Position numbers and translations under genes: made by a program | Notes under the pieces: model-generated | Seen by the model: only the letters and a program-made list of their open reading frames with translations | What the model was told of the DNA's origin: nothing | The model's database searches: none | Assembly: GCA_951804985.1 (NCBI GenBank) | Contig: OX638130.1 | Coordinates: 40,438,955-40,502,954, forward strand | Length of the DNA: 64,000 nucleotides | Source: Dryomyza anilis | Lineage: Eukaryota; Arthropoda; Insecta; Diptera; Dryomyzidae | Direction: 5' to 3' | Shown here: one piece after another, positions 1-11,429 of the stretch | How the letters are laid out: each line of letters opens with the position of its first letter | Position numbering within the stretch: the first letter of the stretch is position 1

Positions 1-909
<909 letters not shown>

Positions 910-1193
910 ATCAGTAATTTACCATTCAAATAAAATATTTAGGATTAAAAACAGTGACACGAATCACACCGCAATTTTAGATTTAACAATTTTTCATAAG
1001 AATACAAAATTTAAAAAAACTTGTATTTCGTTTATGTATATATTAAGTAATTTCCAAATATCGGCACTCATTAAGATGACGAAATATGTTGAGTAGGTCC
1101 TTAATAATTCATAATTGTACAATTAAAGGGGTTTTCAAAAAATGACAATGGATATATGGGCACCATGTTAGGGTGCCTAAACTATTGGCCAAA
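910..1193. other. AT-rich spacer, no gene seen
   Basis: Probably the 5' flank of the Tc1-like remnant followed by unassigned sequence. No convincing terminal repeat, coding frame or RNA gene is visible. Confidence 0.5.
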
Positions 1194-1610
1194 GCTGTAT
1201 ATGAATGAAAAATATTATGCATGAAAAATATTAAAAAGTGTAAGACTATAAGCTGTCGTATCATATCACGAATTTAACTGCTGTTGTGCACTGTCCGTCT
1301 ACTTTTAGTTTTATGTGGACGTTATCGCCAAACATTTTTTCAGCAAATGGCAGAATAAACTCGTGGCGATGTATTGTCTAATTGACACATTGACACGTTA
1401 TAGATAGGCTGTAAATGAATGAAAAATATTATGCATGAACAATATTAAAAAAGTGTACGACTAAAAGCTGTTGTATCATATCACGAATTGTGCAGTCTAC
1501 TTTTAGTTTTTTGTGGACTTTATCGCCAAAAATGTTTGCACAACATTTAGTGTCAAATTGACACTTTGACACGTGATAGAAGCGTTGCCACCTGCTCAGT
1601 CGGAGGATGG
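1194..1610. repeat. Tandem duplication of LTR end plus flank (~214 bp unit)
   Basis: Two direct copies start at GCTGTATATGAATG (1194) and GCTGTAAATGAATG (1408). Each holds a flank piece followed by the terminus of the gypsy LTR (TTATCGCCAAA...). In the first copy the LTR part is only about 85 bp; in the second it continues into the full left LTR. The outer edge of the retrotransposon was therefore duplicated after insertion, which hides its original target-site duplication. Confidence 0.8.
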
Positions 1611-3334
1611 GGCGGGTTCAGAGGTTGAATGTAAAATTCCTATTTACTAATTAAATGATTTTTTGCATACTTGAATTGCGGACCCAAAATAAATTAATTG
1701 GAGACCTCACACGATTCTTGCGAATCTAACAGATATAGTAACTAAGTGTTATATCTTTCAGCCGCTCGAAAAACGTACACGGGACATTAAAAATTATTAC
1801 GTTAAATATTATATTATAACTAAAAACAAATTAAAAACACTAATATCAAAAAAGGGGGTAATGAAAAATAAGGATAAAAGAAAAAAAAACTGTCGCACGA
1901 AATATGATGGACACGGGCCCCAAAAGCTGTTTGTGTAACCCGGGGACAGACTAACTGCGCACAAAAGACATAACACGATTAACAACACAACAATAACGAA
2001 AAAAAAGGAATACTTCCTTTCGATACTTATTTGGTCCGCTATATTTCAATTTCGGCACCAGATTTAATGGATCCACGTCTGATCCGGCCACAAAATAGCA
2101 ACACCAATCAAAAAGATCCACCCAAAATCTATGTTCAGATCACGATCTGAACACTTTTGCTGTCTTCTCCGAACTGTCTTTCGACTCGCCGCTTTAAACC
2201 GGGCAGCAAACGTACTTTTTTTACACAGTCCCAATGACAAATTTTTGGACTTTGTTCAGCCATATTCCCCAGACACATCTTTCTTTTTCTCGGAAGATTT
2301 TATTCAAATATAGGTGTTTTGGTCACACCTATTTAATAAAATATGTTATACGGCGTTCTAGCATATTTTTGCAGCATTTTGAATAAAACAAAAACAAAAA
2401 AAACGAAAAAATATAAGTGTCATGACAGTCCACTTTGGGACACCAGTGTTGCAAACTATGGCCCGACTCAGTGCAGATCCCCACAAGTGGTTTGGGCCCC
2501 GGGGACTAGAATAAACACCACAATTTTACAGAAAAATCTAGGAATAATTATAACTACAATAACACTGTTCTACAAATTGAGGGTTGTTGGCGTCCACAAA
2601 AATAAAACGTATCATTTCTGGTAGATTTCGGTCTCCTGATTGGCACTTTATATCGTAAGTTATTGCACGATTTCGACATGTTTCAGTTGCTAACTTTATC
2701 ACAAAATAAAATATGAACCTTGCCCTACGGATAATTGGCAAAAAAAAAATCTGTGTCCAGATATTAGTTTTTGCAAACAATCAAAAAGAAATTTGTGTTA
2801 CCAAAAAAGTGTGTCGGGAGAGTAATTTATCACAATTCTCTAAGCCCTCTTAAAAAAACATTTTAATAGTAGTTCGCATTGTGTTTGCTGTCAAAATTTA
2901 AAAAAATTGTTTTAAACTTTATTTTACTGAAAATTTTCGGAATATTTTTTAATATTTGTTTATGAAATATTTGGAGGGAAATGCACGCAGAGATATACAA
3001 TTTCAAACTGTTGTAATGTACTGATGCAAAATCGGACAAAATCCTTACCTCCTGTATGCGCATAATGAGGAAACATTATAGGGACTATTGCACGCGTAAT
3101 CTCCTGGTGTATATTTGAGTCGGCAGACTTTAATTGGTTAAAAAAATATGTAATACACATCCGTCGTAAACGAATGCTTCTGAGCGACTGAACTGAAAAT
3201 TTTGAAAATTTGACATGAAAAAATAAAAAAATGCGACACCCTACAGCTACTCATTATTAAATTTAAATTTATAATATTGTTTTGTAGGGGCTGTTGTAGT
3301 AATATATATTGAACATTTTATTTTAATGAATGGC

Positions 3335-3448
3335 AGATTTTCGTGACGCATATGAATTGTGAAAATTAAAGAAAACCAGTTGGGAAGGTTAGATCACATG
3401 GGAAATTTTAAAGTAGGTGTAATTATGATAGTTAGGATTATCAAAATT
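3335..3448. other. Core of long-TIR element copy A, left part
   Basis: Short AT-rich stretch between the left inverted arm and the nested INE-1-like element. Nothing else is recognisable. Confidence 0.4.
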
Positions 3449-4104
3449 ATAGTCGGTCTAAGCCGACTATAAATACCCTACACATATGTGTGGTTACCAT
3501 TCAAAGTGATATATAGGTCACCAGGGTATACGAATCCTGAAAATAACTACAAACATTCAATCTCTGAAGAATTTCCATTCATTTGATACCCATATTTACA
3601 AATGGGTAGGTGTACCGAATTTGGATTTTTTTTTTTGTGAACCACAAGTCTTTTCGCCGGAAAACATTATTATCATGCATTTGAGCATGATATCAATATA
3701 TATTTGACCAAAAAAGTTTACCTAAGCACGTATACATGAAAATTGATCTTTATATGTACATTTTATATGAGGTATTTGAACATAAGTGGTCGGATCATAG
3801 GTCACAATGGACCGATCTCGCCAATTTTTTTCGCACATACAGCGTAGGTATATTAGTAGTCTAAGTTATAAGTTTCATTTATCTAGCTCTTCAATTTTAA
3901 AAGTAGTAGGGATTTCAACAGACAGACGGACAGACAGACAGACGGACAGACAGACGGACAGACGGACATCGCTTAATCAACTCAGGAGGTCATTCTGATC
4001 AAGAATATATATACTTTTCCATACCGGAGGTGCTTCCTTCTGGGTGTTACAAACGGCGTACCAAACTGAATATACCCTTTCACTCTTAGTGTAGGGTATA
4101 AAAA
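3449..4104 (-). mobile_element. INE-1/Helentron-like non-autonomous element
   Basis: One end has the 8 bp stem ATAGTCGG/CCGACTAT, followed by ATACCCTACAC. The other end is GATCAAGAATATATATACTTTTCC...CTTCCTTCTGGGTGTTACAAAC...GTGTAGGGTATAAAAA. A (GACA/GACG)n run lies at 3919-3968. This combination is characteristic of Drosophila INE-1 (DINE-1) and related Helentron-derived elements in flies. A second member is at 30535-31136. It is oriented opposite to the usual INE-1 reading and carries no coding sequence. Confidence 0.75.
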
Positions 4105-4638
4105 TGCCATTATGGATCACTTCAGCATATCAAGCCCGTACCCAGGGCGGTTGTAGGTATTCTGAAAATGCTAAAATTTCCAATATAATTGTTTTAATAT
4201 AGTTAAATATGTTTATAAATTTAAAATACGTAATACAAACATGTTTCTCGATAAATGAATAATGTAGCTAAGTCAGAAGAATATTTTCATAGAGGGAAAA
4301 AAGCAGGGGAAAAATGGGACATGGGGTTTGTAAATGTACAATTTTTAGACATGTTGCAAATTTTGAACATAATAACATGAACATAATATAGCATAAATTT
4401 TTTCATTTCATTTTCAGCATTGCTTTTCGAGAACGAGTGAAAAAAAATGTTTTTGAAAGATTTTTAGAGTGCTGATGCTTGCTATCAAAAAGTGAGATTT
4501 TTATCGTTTGAAAAATGTTAAAATGATCGGAATTCCTATATATTTTGAAATACAAATAATCTACGGTGCTAAGTTATGTGGGAAATGTAATTTAAGCAAT
4601 GCTTTAATTTTTATAATTTTAGTTAAAATATTATGTTA
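4105..4638. other. Core of long-TIR element copy A, right part
   Basis: AT-rich, no coding frame, no further terminal repeats recognised. It lies between the nested INE-1-like element and the right inverted arm. Confidence 0.4.
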
Positions 4639-5559
4639 GCCATTTATTAAAATAAAATATTCAATACAAACAATATTATAAATTTAAATTTAATAATGAG
4701 TAGCTGTAGGGTGTTGCATTTTTTTATTTTTTCATGTCAAATTTTCAAAAATTTCAGTTCAGTCGCTCAGAAGGATCTATATTACATACCAATTTAAAGC
4801 CTGCCGAATCAAATACACACCAGGAGATTACGCAGTGCAATTTTCCCTATCATGTTTCCTCATTATGCGGACATCAGATGGTAAGGATTTTGTTCGATTT
4901 TGCACCTAGCATCACTACTTTACAACAGTATGAAATTGTATATCTCTGCTTGCAATTCCCTCCATTTTAATCAAATATTTCATAAACAAATTTTAAGAAA
5001 ATTCCGAAAATTTTCAGTAATATAAAATTTAAAACAATTTTTCGAAATTTTGACAGCAAACACATTGCGAACTATTTAAATGTTTTTTAAGAGGGCTTAG
5101 AGAATTGTGCTAAATTACTCTCCCGACACACTTTTTTTGGTAACACAAATTTCTTTTTGATTGTTCGCAAAAACAAATATCTGGACACAGATTTTTTTGC
5201 CAATTATCCGTAGGGCAAGGTTCATAATTTATTTTGTGATAAAGTTTGCATCTGCTACATGTCGAAATCGTGCGATAACTTGCGATATAAAGTACCAAAA
5301 ATTACCTTTTTTTGAAACTTTGACTCGATTTTGTGCAAAATATCGACGTATAGGGAAAATTCCGAGTATGCAGCAAGAATCAGGAGACCAGAAATGATAA
5401 GTTTCATTTCTTTGGAAAATTCTTGTAGAACAGTGTAATCAAACAATATCACGATGAGACTGTCCCCTCCGTATGCCACTGCAACACATGAACGTACACA
5501 ATTTTATTGCGTTTTATAAAGCGACAACCCCACCCTCACTTCCACGAAAGTTGCTTGGT

Positions 5560-6730
5560 CCCACCATTCGAATTTCAAAAAAATATGAGATCAAAATCTG
5601 TCGGGGTCATGACGGTCATCATAGTGTGGCTTCAGGTTCCGCACATTCCACGTCCCCTTTTCTTTACCATTCCCATCCTCCAATACATAGGTCCAAGGAG
5701 ACACCCGCTTTTTAATTCTAAAAGGACCCATGAATTTTGGAGCTAATTTAGCAGCATAATAGTTGGCGGCATCAGATAGAACAAAGTTGCGTCTCCATAC
5801 GAGTTCGTTGGGAACGTACTGAACATCTCTATGTCGTAAAGCCTTTAGCCTTTAGTCATTTTTGCGTTCGCTGCCTTCAATTTTTGCCCAATTTCATTTC
5901 GAAGAATTGACATTTGTTCGGCCCTCCATCACTAGTAACCGTTTCTACATCAAAATCATTCCTTCGTCTATAATCCCTGTCTCCTTGAATTGCCATATTC
6001 CTTCCGAAATTCACATAATATGGCGAGACGCCTAAAACGTCGTGACTAACTGTGCGTATGCAGCAAGCTACCTTTGATAGGTGAGAATCCCAGTTCTATG
6101 ATTCTCAGAAATATATGCAATTTGATTGATCCGTTCTGCGGGATTTACTTGCGGGTGGTAATGCGCGGTGAATCTCAAGCTCACCCCATATGAAGAACAA
6201 AAAACTCGCGGTTCTTTACTTCGAAATTGAGGCCCATTATCACACACAATGGACCGCCAAATAGTAAGAAGACATTTTTTTCTAATTAGCTGATGCAGTG
6301 CGCAACGGAAACAAAAGAGGAAAAAAGTAGTTCACCTCGGTTAGTATATAACTATAGCCATGAACCAAAGAATCCACCAAATCAACGCAAATCATCTCCC
6401 AAGGTTCCAAATCCTTGGTTCTTTCCATCATGCAACCAGCAGGCCTCTGATTTCATCTTCGGCCAATAATATTTTTCTAATATCCTTGCGTATGTCTTTC
6501 TTACCCCCATGTGACCGGCTAACGAGTTCACGTTCACGAAGAGCTCCTTTGCGTTCCTCCCTAGGTAATACTCTCTTCCATCGATATGTATTGTCTAATG
6601 CACCTTGAGCTCCTGATTTTATATTCTTGTATAAAGCGCCGTTTCCTAGTTGCCACGCGGCATACTTTATTGGATCATTTTCTACCCATTGAAACATTGT
6701 TTCAAACCAAGAATCTGACGAGACATTGGC
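5560..6730 (-). pseudogene. Gypsy 1 integrase, fragmented
   Basis: Integrase motifs appear on the minus strand in shifting frames. An HGGKKDIRKDIRKI segment lies near the C end of the RNase H-containing frame. CDNGPQFRSKE at about 6217-6255 is the second catalytic Asp region. HYHPQVNPAERIN near 6130-6170 carries the catalytic Glu. A C-terminal tail near 5640-5740 (RIKKRVSPW..VLEDG) resembles the post-core domain that follows integrase in these elements. Several stops and frameshifts separate the pieces. It would insert cDNA if intact; here it is dead. Confidence 0.75.
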
Positions 6731-7114
6731 AATCTCTCCAACGACTCGGACACTCCTTGACAGCATGTCCGGCACCACATGATCGAAGTCATATTGTTGT
6801 AGTTTTATGGAGCACCTCGCGAGTCTTTCATAGGGGCCTTCAAATTTATTCAGCCACACCAACGAATAATGGTCAGTAATGACCGTGAAATGCACGCCCT
6901 CTATACATGGCCTTAACTTCTCGACGACCCATAAGACAGCTAAGCACTCATTTTCAGTGTAAGAATATTTCCTTTCACATGGACTAAGTGACCTGCTTAA
7001 GTAACAAATTACCTTCTCTCCATCTTCAAATCGTTGAGTTAAGATTGCGCCGACACCAAAATCAGACGCATCTGTCTGAATCAAAAAAGGAAAATGAAAA
7101 TTATTACAGCTCAA
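6428..7114 (-). pseudogene. Gypsy 1 RNase H and start of integrase, longest intact frame
   Basis: A 228-residue frame. FLIQTDASDFGVGAIL (first catalytic Asp), RKYSYTENECLAVLWVV (Glu region) and FTVITDHYSLVWL (TDH) are Ty3/gypsy RNase H motifs within residues 10-110. They are followed by the spacer DHVVPDMLSR. The remainder leads into the integrase zinc-binding region and ends at a stop at 6428. It is continuous with the RT frame upstream (7331-7612). The start Met is simply the first Met after an upstream stop, not a real translation start. Confidence 0.85.
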
Positions 7115-7330
7115 TACTGGAGCCGTTACGAAGCACTCCTTTGCTTTTAGAAAACTACTTTCGCATTCTGGTGACCAATAAAACTTCTTGTTCTATTTAA
7201 GGAGATCAATCAAGGGTTTTACGAGGTCAGTGAATCTAGAAACGAACCTGCGATACCATGACAATGTGCCCACGAATGATCGGACCTGTTTAACATTTCT
7301 CGGCGCCGGAATCTTTAACATTGCCTCAAC

Positions 7331-7612
7331 TTATTCGGGGTCCACATGCAGACCATGGCGATCAACAACATAACCAAGGTACTGTAGGGAAGGAAGGTAA
7401 AAATTACATTTTTCCCTATTCAATCTCAGTCCAGGAGAAGAAATTCTTCGAATGACCTCTTTCAAAATATCAACATGTTTTTCATCAGAATTGGTGACAA
7501 TAATTATGTCATCCAAATAGACAAAAAACGTGTGGCTCAAGGTCAGCACCGATGACGGTTTCAATAAACCGCTGCCACGTCGCGGGCGCATTGTGAAGTC
7601 CATATGGCATAC
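7331..7612 (-). pseudogene. Gypsy 1 reverse transcriptase, C-terminal half
   Basis: Reading from 7612, KRMPYGLHNAPATWQRFIET is followed by a one-base frame change at the T-run near 7525-7530, then FVYLDDIIIVTNS. The YLDD box is the RT active site, and LNREKCNFYLPSLQYLGYVV is the downstream thumb motif. The 5' part of the same domain lies at 12993-13546, displaced 5.4 kb by the hAT-like insertion. The exact 8 bp GCTTAAAC at both sides of that insertion shows how the halves were separated. Confidence 0.87.
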
Positions 7613-7620
7613 GCTTAAAC

Positions 7621-7898
7621 CAGTGGTTGGGAACGGAGCGAACGGAAAAGCAAAAGTTCCGAGCGCAAACGTTTCAATAGGAACTTTTGCTCAAAAGTTC
7701 CGGCTTAAATTTTCCGCTCGGAACTTTTCCATACAAAAAACGTTTGAATCGTTCCGACAAAGAACATTCCGATGAAGAACGATTGATTCGTTCCGTTTAA
7801 AAGTTCCAATGGGTATGGATTCACATCTAGGTGCGTCGTTGGAACTTGTTTTGGGTAAATCGCTTCCTGTGGGCCTAGATACGCATCCAGGTGCGTCC
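7621..7898. repeat. Left inverted arm of hAT-like element plus inverted satellite units
   Basis: 7621-7800 mirrors 12790-12984 (GGAACGG, CAAAAGTTCC, AAACGTTTGAATCGTTCC). 7800-7898 holds GTTCCAATGG...TCTAGGTGCGTC and GGGCCTAGATACG...GGTGCGTC, which are inverted copies of the 59 bp unit at 11430-12790. Confidence 0.75.
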
Positions 7899-8145
7899 TT
7901 GCCTTTTCTATGCTCTTTTTCTATGCTCTTTGCTGCAATTGCACAGGTTTGTTGACGTATCCCATCCCTCCCCCATCCTACTCCACGCTACTAGCGCGCA
8001 CGGTTGAGGCTGCAGTGAGTGCGTAATCTATGCTGTGGTGAAGGCATAACACTCACCACGGCTTGACTTACGCTATCATCTGTTTGTTTCAACTGCTGCG
8101 CCTTGGTAGTATGTATGTCTGTTTAGAAGTTGCCCAGTAGAAAAA

Positions 8146-10572
8146 ATGTCGCAAAAATTTCGCATAGATTTTTGCAACATTCGTGGGCTAAGGGCGAACT
8201 TTTTCTCGGTATATGCGTATGTGTCCATCCATAGGCCACAGATAAGGGCACTAGGTGAGACCCAGGTTGATGAGGGTGCAGATCCACTGGATTTTCAAAT
8301 ACCTGGTTATCACCTATTGCCATTATTCTCTGCCCATAGGGGCCTTGCTCTTTTTATCCGAAGTGACGTTGCGTATCAACTGAAGCAACAACATAGTGTG
8401 TCGGATAGCGAATTTAATACTATTTGGGTTAAATTCAAAATACAAACACACATCATGCACTTGTGCTTTCTTTATAGGAGTCCGAATTTAGATAGGGTTT
8501 CCACCTGTAATAAGCTGGATGCCTTATCTGATTCGATCTCAAATATATTGGAGCAATTTCCAGGCAGTGAAATTGTTGTTGCCGGCGATTTTAATGTGCA
8601 CAACGCCACTTGGTTGAGCCACTCGGGTCTATCAACACAGGAGGGTTGTTATGTTGAGCTTTTTGCCGAGTGCAACCAACTCACTCAAATGGTGAAGAAG
8701 CCGACGTATATTCCACGCATAGGCGGGCAAAGCCCAAAAGTCCTAGACCTTTTTCTGACTTCACATCATGAAAAATATGATGTAAAAGTCCTTGCACCTC
8801 TTGGTAATTCCGACCACTGTACTGTTTCCGCTGAGTTTTCGTATTCTAGTTTACGCGCCTCTTCGATTAAAGCCCCGAAGAGGAATGTATGGCTTTACGA
8901 AAAAGCAAATTGGGTTGCGTTAAATGATTTTTTTCGCAACTTTAATTGGAAATTGTGTTTCGCTGACAGAGACATAAATGCTGCGGCTTTAATGGTACAA
9001 AATATTATTTTATTAGGTATGCGGTCCTTCATACCTTCTAAAAAAATTAGCATTAAACCTAAGGACCACTCTTGGTTTAATGAGACTTGCAGGATTGCAG
9101 TCAGTTCGAAAGAGGATGCCTTTCAGACTTGGCGTTCTAACAAGAATGCTGATACTGAAAGACTTCGTATACAGGCTAGGAATCGCTGTAATGCCGTGAT
9201 CTCGCGCGAAAAGTTTCTTCACGAACAAAACGCGCGCAAAAAGGTCCTACTCTATCACAGGGGTAGTAAAAATTTCTGGTCATTTGTAAAAAAGGTGAAG
9301 AATCAGACGACATCGTCTACTCCAACTCTTAGTATGAATGGCCAGACCTTCACTGACCCGGTTGATAAAGCTAATCTCTTGGCAGAATTATTTGCAAATA
9401 ATTCAACGCTCCCAGATAGTAATCAACCACTGCCTGTCGTCGATTCTGTTTCTTCTGCAATGCCGGAGATACATTTTCGAACTCGGGCAGTTAAAAAGGT
9501 TTTAGAAAACCTCAACATTAACAAAGCCTCTGGGCCAGATGGCATATCTGCCCATGTGTTGAAGAAGTGCGCGTCAACGCTGGCTTGTCCGTTGCGTAAC
9601 CTTTTCAACATCTCCTACACGACAGGAGTTTTTCCATCTTTTTGGAAGGTTGCCAATGTCCAGCCAGTTCCGAAAAAGGGCGAGGCCACGAACCCTGCCA
9701 ATTACCGACCCATTGCAATATGCTCTGCACTCTCCAAGGTAATGGAGAGCGTAATTAACTTCCACTTTGTGAACTATCTTGAGCACAACGAATTGCTCAG
9801 TGACCGACTATACGGTTTCCGTAGGACCAGATCCACAGGGGACTTGATGGCTTTAGAAAACCTCAACATTAACAAAGCCTCTGGGCCAGATGGCATATCT
9901 GCCCATGTGTTGAAGAAGTGCGCGTCAACGCTGGCTTGTCCGTTGCGTAACCTTTTCAACATCTCCTACACGACAGGAGTTTTTCCATCTTGTTGGAAGG
10001 TTGCCAATGTCCAGCCAGTTCCGAAAAAGGGCGAGGCCACGAACCCTGCCAATTACCGACCCATTGCAATATGCTCTGCACTCTCCAAGGTAATGGAGAG
10101 CGTAATTAACTTCCACTTTGTGAACTATCTTGAGCACAACGAATTGCTCAGTGACCGACAATACGGTTTCCGTAGGACCAGATCCACAGGTGACTTGATG
10201 GCGGTCCTATCCGAAAAGTGGAATAATTGTGTTCACCTTTTCGGGGAGAGCAAGGGTGTTGCTCTTGATATCTCCAAGGATCGAGTGTGGCATAAAGCCC
10301 TCGTTTCAAAACTAATTGCATATGGTGTTGGTGAATCTTTTACTCGATGGATATCGAGTTTTCTCCAGGGTCGTTCAATACGAGTTGCGATGGATGGTGT
10401 TCTTTCGGAACAACATTTCATCAATTCTGGAGTTCCGCAGGGTTCCGTCATATCCCCGTCCCTATTTCTGGTATTTATCAATGACCTTCTGTCATTGACC
10501 CAGAACCCAATCCATTCCTTTGCAGATGATAGCAAACTCGTTCAAAAAGCGCCCAACCTCTTTGGAGATTGA
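8146..10572 (+). pseudogene. Jockey-like ORF2: endonuclease and reverse transcriptase
   Basis: An 808-codon frame. Residues 1-230 form the APE-type endonuclease that nicks target DNA: CNIRGL at 10-15, GETQV, AGDFNVHNATWL (GDFN at 147-150) and GNSDHC (SDH at 222-224). RT follows: NKASGPDGIS, NYRPIAICSALSKVMESVI, YGFRRTRSTGD, VALDISK, SGVPQGSVISP and HSFADDS (FADD at 792-795). The ATG at 8146 just precedes the conserved CNIRGL motif, so it is a plausible real start. Two oddities: residues ~452-568 are repeated in tandem at ~569-685, and the palm motif reads LDISKDRVW where relatives have two extra residues (AF) before D. The frame ends at 10572 by frameshift; the protein continues in another frame. 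Confidence 0.85.
9501..10202 (+). repeat. 351 bp in-frame tandem duplication inside RT
   Basis: The blocks 9501-9851 and 9852-10202 differ at only a few bases (TTTTTGG/TTGTTGG, CGACTA/CGACAA, GGGGAC/GGTGAC). The unit is 117 codons, so the frame stays open across the junction (GDLMA joined to LENLN). It doubles the RT fingers region. High identity indicates a recent event. Confidence 0.93.
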
Positions 10573-11333
10573 GAGTAAAAGACGCACTATGAATGACACA
10601 CTCAATAATGACCTTAAAACAATCTCGGATTGGGGTCTTGCAAATAGAGTTGATTTTAATGCACGCAAGACCCAATGTTGTCTGTTGTCTCACAGAAGAA
10701 TGGATTCAACCCTACCTCCCCTTAATATGGGTGCTGTGGATATTGCAGAGTCAGCTGCTCTTGACGTTCTGGGCATATCAATTCAATGTGATCTCCGTTG
10801 GAATGATCACATATTTGATGTGTCGAAAGAGGCGGCCAAGTGCCTCGGTTTTTTAAAACGGTGTAAGACATACTTCACTCCAGCTGACTTGCGCACTGTC
10901 TACACCACCTATATTTGGCCTAAGATGGAATACAATTCGCACATATGGGCAGGGGCTTCAAAATCTTCTTTGGAGTTCCTGGATCGAATCCAACAGCGAG
11001 CAATATATTTAATAGGGGATGAAAATATTTCATCCTCTATTGGTTCTCTTGAGCACCGAAGGACCGTAGGGTGTGTAAGCCTGTTCTATAGGTATTACAA
11101 TGGTAAGTGTTCGAGGGAAATACATGGCCTGATTCCACCAGGTCGTGTGTCCTCTCGTTCTACTCGGGCATCGAATCAATAGAACCACGCATTACCAAGG
11201 GAATTCGGTCTTCAGTCGCACGATACGTTTGTGGAACAATCTTCCTGCGTCTGTTTTTCCCGACATTTTTGATATTGGCAAGTTCAAAACAAACATTCAC
11301 CGACACTACTCCATCTTTCCACCCTCCATTTAA
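10573..11333 (+). pseudogene. Jockey-like ORF2 C-terminus in two shifted frames
   Basis: The continuation of ORF2 starts in a second frame at about 10545 (RPTSLEIESKRRTMNDTLNN, ISDWGLANRVDFNARKTQ, LGISIQCDLRWNDHI) and runs to a stop at 11182. The extreme C-terminus switches to a third frame at about 11150 (NRTTHYQGNSVFSRTIRLWNN, LPASVFPDIF) and stops at 11333. These are the conserved thumb and tail segments of arthropod Jockey/CR1-type RT proteins. At least two single-base indels separate the frames. Confidence 0.8.
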
Positions 11334-11408
11334 CCTATCATCCCTTCTTACGATCAACACTGTGCATTGCATGAATAGGGGGCATCCCCTGAGCCTTGGT
11401 TAATTTGT

Positions 11409-11429
11409 AAAAAAAAAAAAAAAAAAAAA
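11409..11429 (+). other. Poly(A) tail of Jockey-like element
   Basis: Twenty-one A residues end the non-LTR element and join the satellite at TCCGTATCTAGG, marking the 3' integration junction. Confidence 0.85.

Larger units (their letters stand above)
2563..5435. mobile_element. Long-TIR DNA transposon, copy A (CACTG termini, TAA TSD)
   Basis: The ends are CACTGTTCTACAA (2563) and TTGTAGAACAGTG (5431-5435 terminal), with inverted arms of about 770-800 bp (2563-3334 and 4639-5435). The flanking TAA at 2560-2562 and 5436-5438 is present only once in the unoccupied right LTR (CCAATAATCAAAC near 17845). Copy A therefore inserted with a 3 bp TAA duplication. CACTG ends with a 3 bp duplication fit the CMC (CACTA-like) group; a TWA duplication is also typical of PIF/Harbinger. 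No transposase frame is visible, so it is a non-autonomous, fold-back-like element. An INE-1-like element sits in its core. Confidence 0.88.
1517..5462 (-). repeat. 3' LTR of gypsy element 1, split by insertion
   Basis: With the 2563-5435 insertion removed, this aligns along its length with 16929-17875: ACTTTATCGCC at one end, GAGACTGT at the other. Shared landmarks include GACACGTGATAGAAGCG, CTAACTGCGCACAAA and GTCCCAATGACAAATTT. It is about 120 bp longer than the right copy because of sequence around 1900-2130 absent there. A purine-rich GGAGGGGA lies just outside it on the minus strand (5463-5470), in the position of a polypurine tract. Confidence 0.85.
7899..11429 (+). mobile_element. Jockey-superfamily non-LTR retrotransposon
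   Basis: A 5' leader of about 245 bp is followed by ORF2 (apurinic endonuclease plus RT, from 8146), a 3' region and a 21-base A tail (11409-11429). No ORF1 with zinc knuckles precedes ORF2, so the copy is 5'-truncated or of a single-ORF type. It sits inside the satellite of the hAT-like element: inverted units lie to its left and the array to its right. A clear target duplication could not be picked out. Two frameshifts and a 351 bp internal duplication make it defective. Confidence 0.85.
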
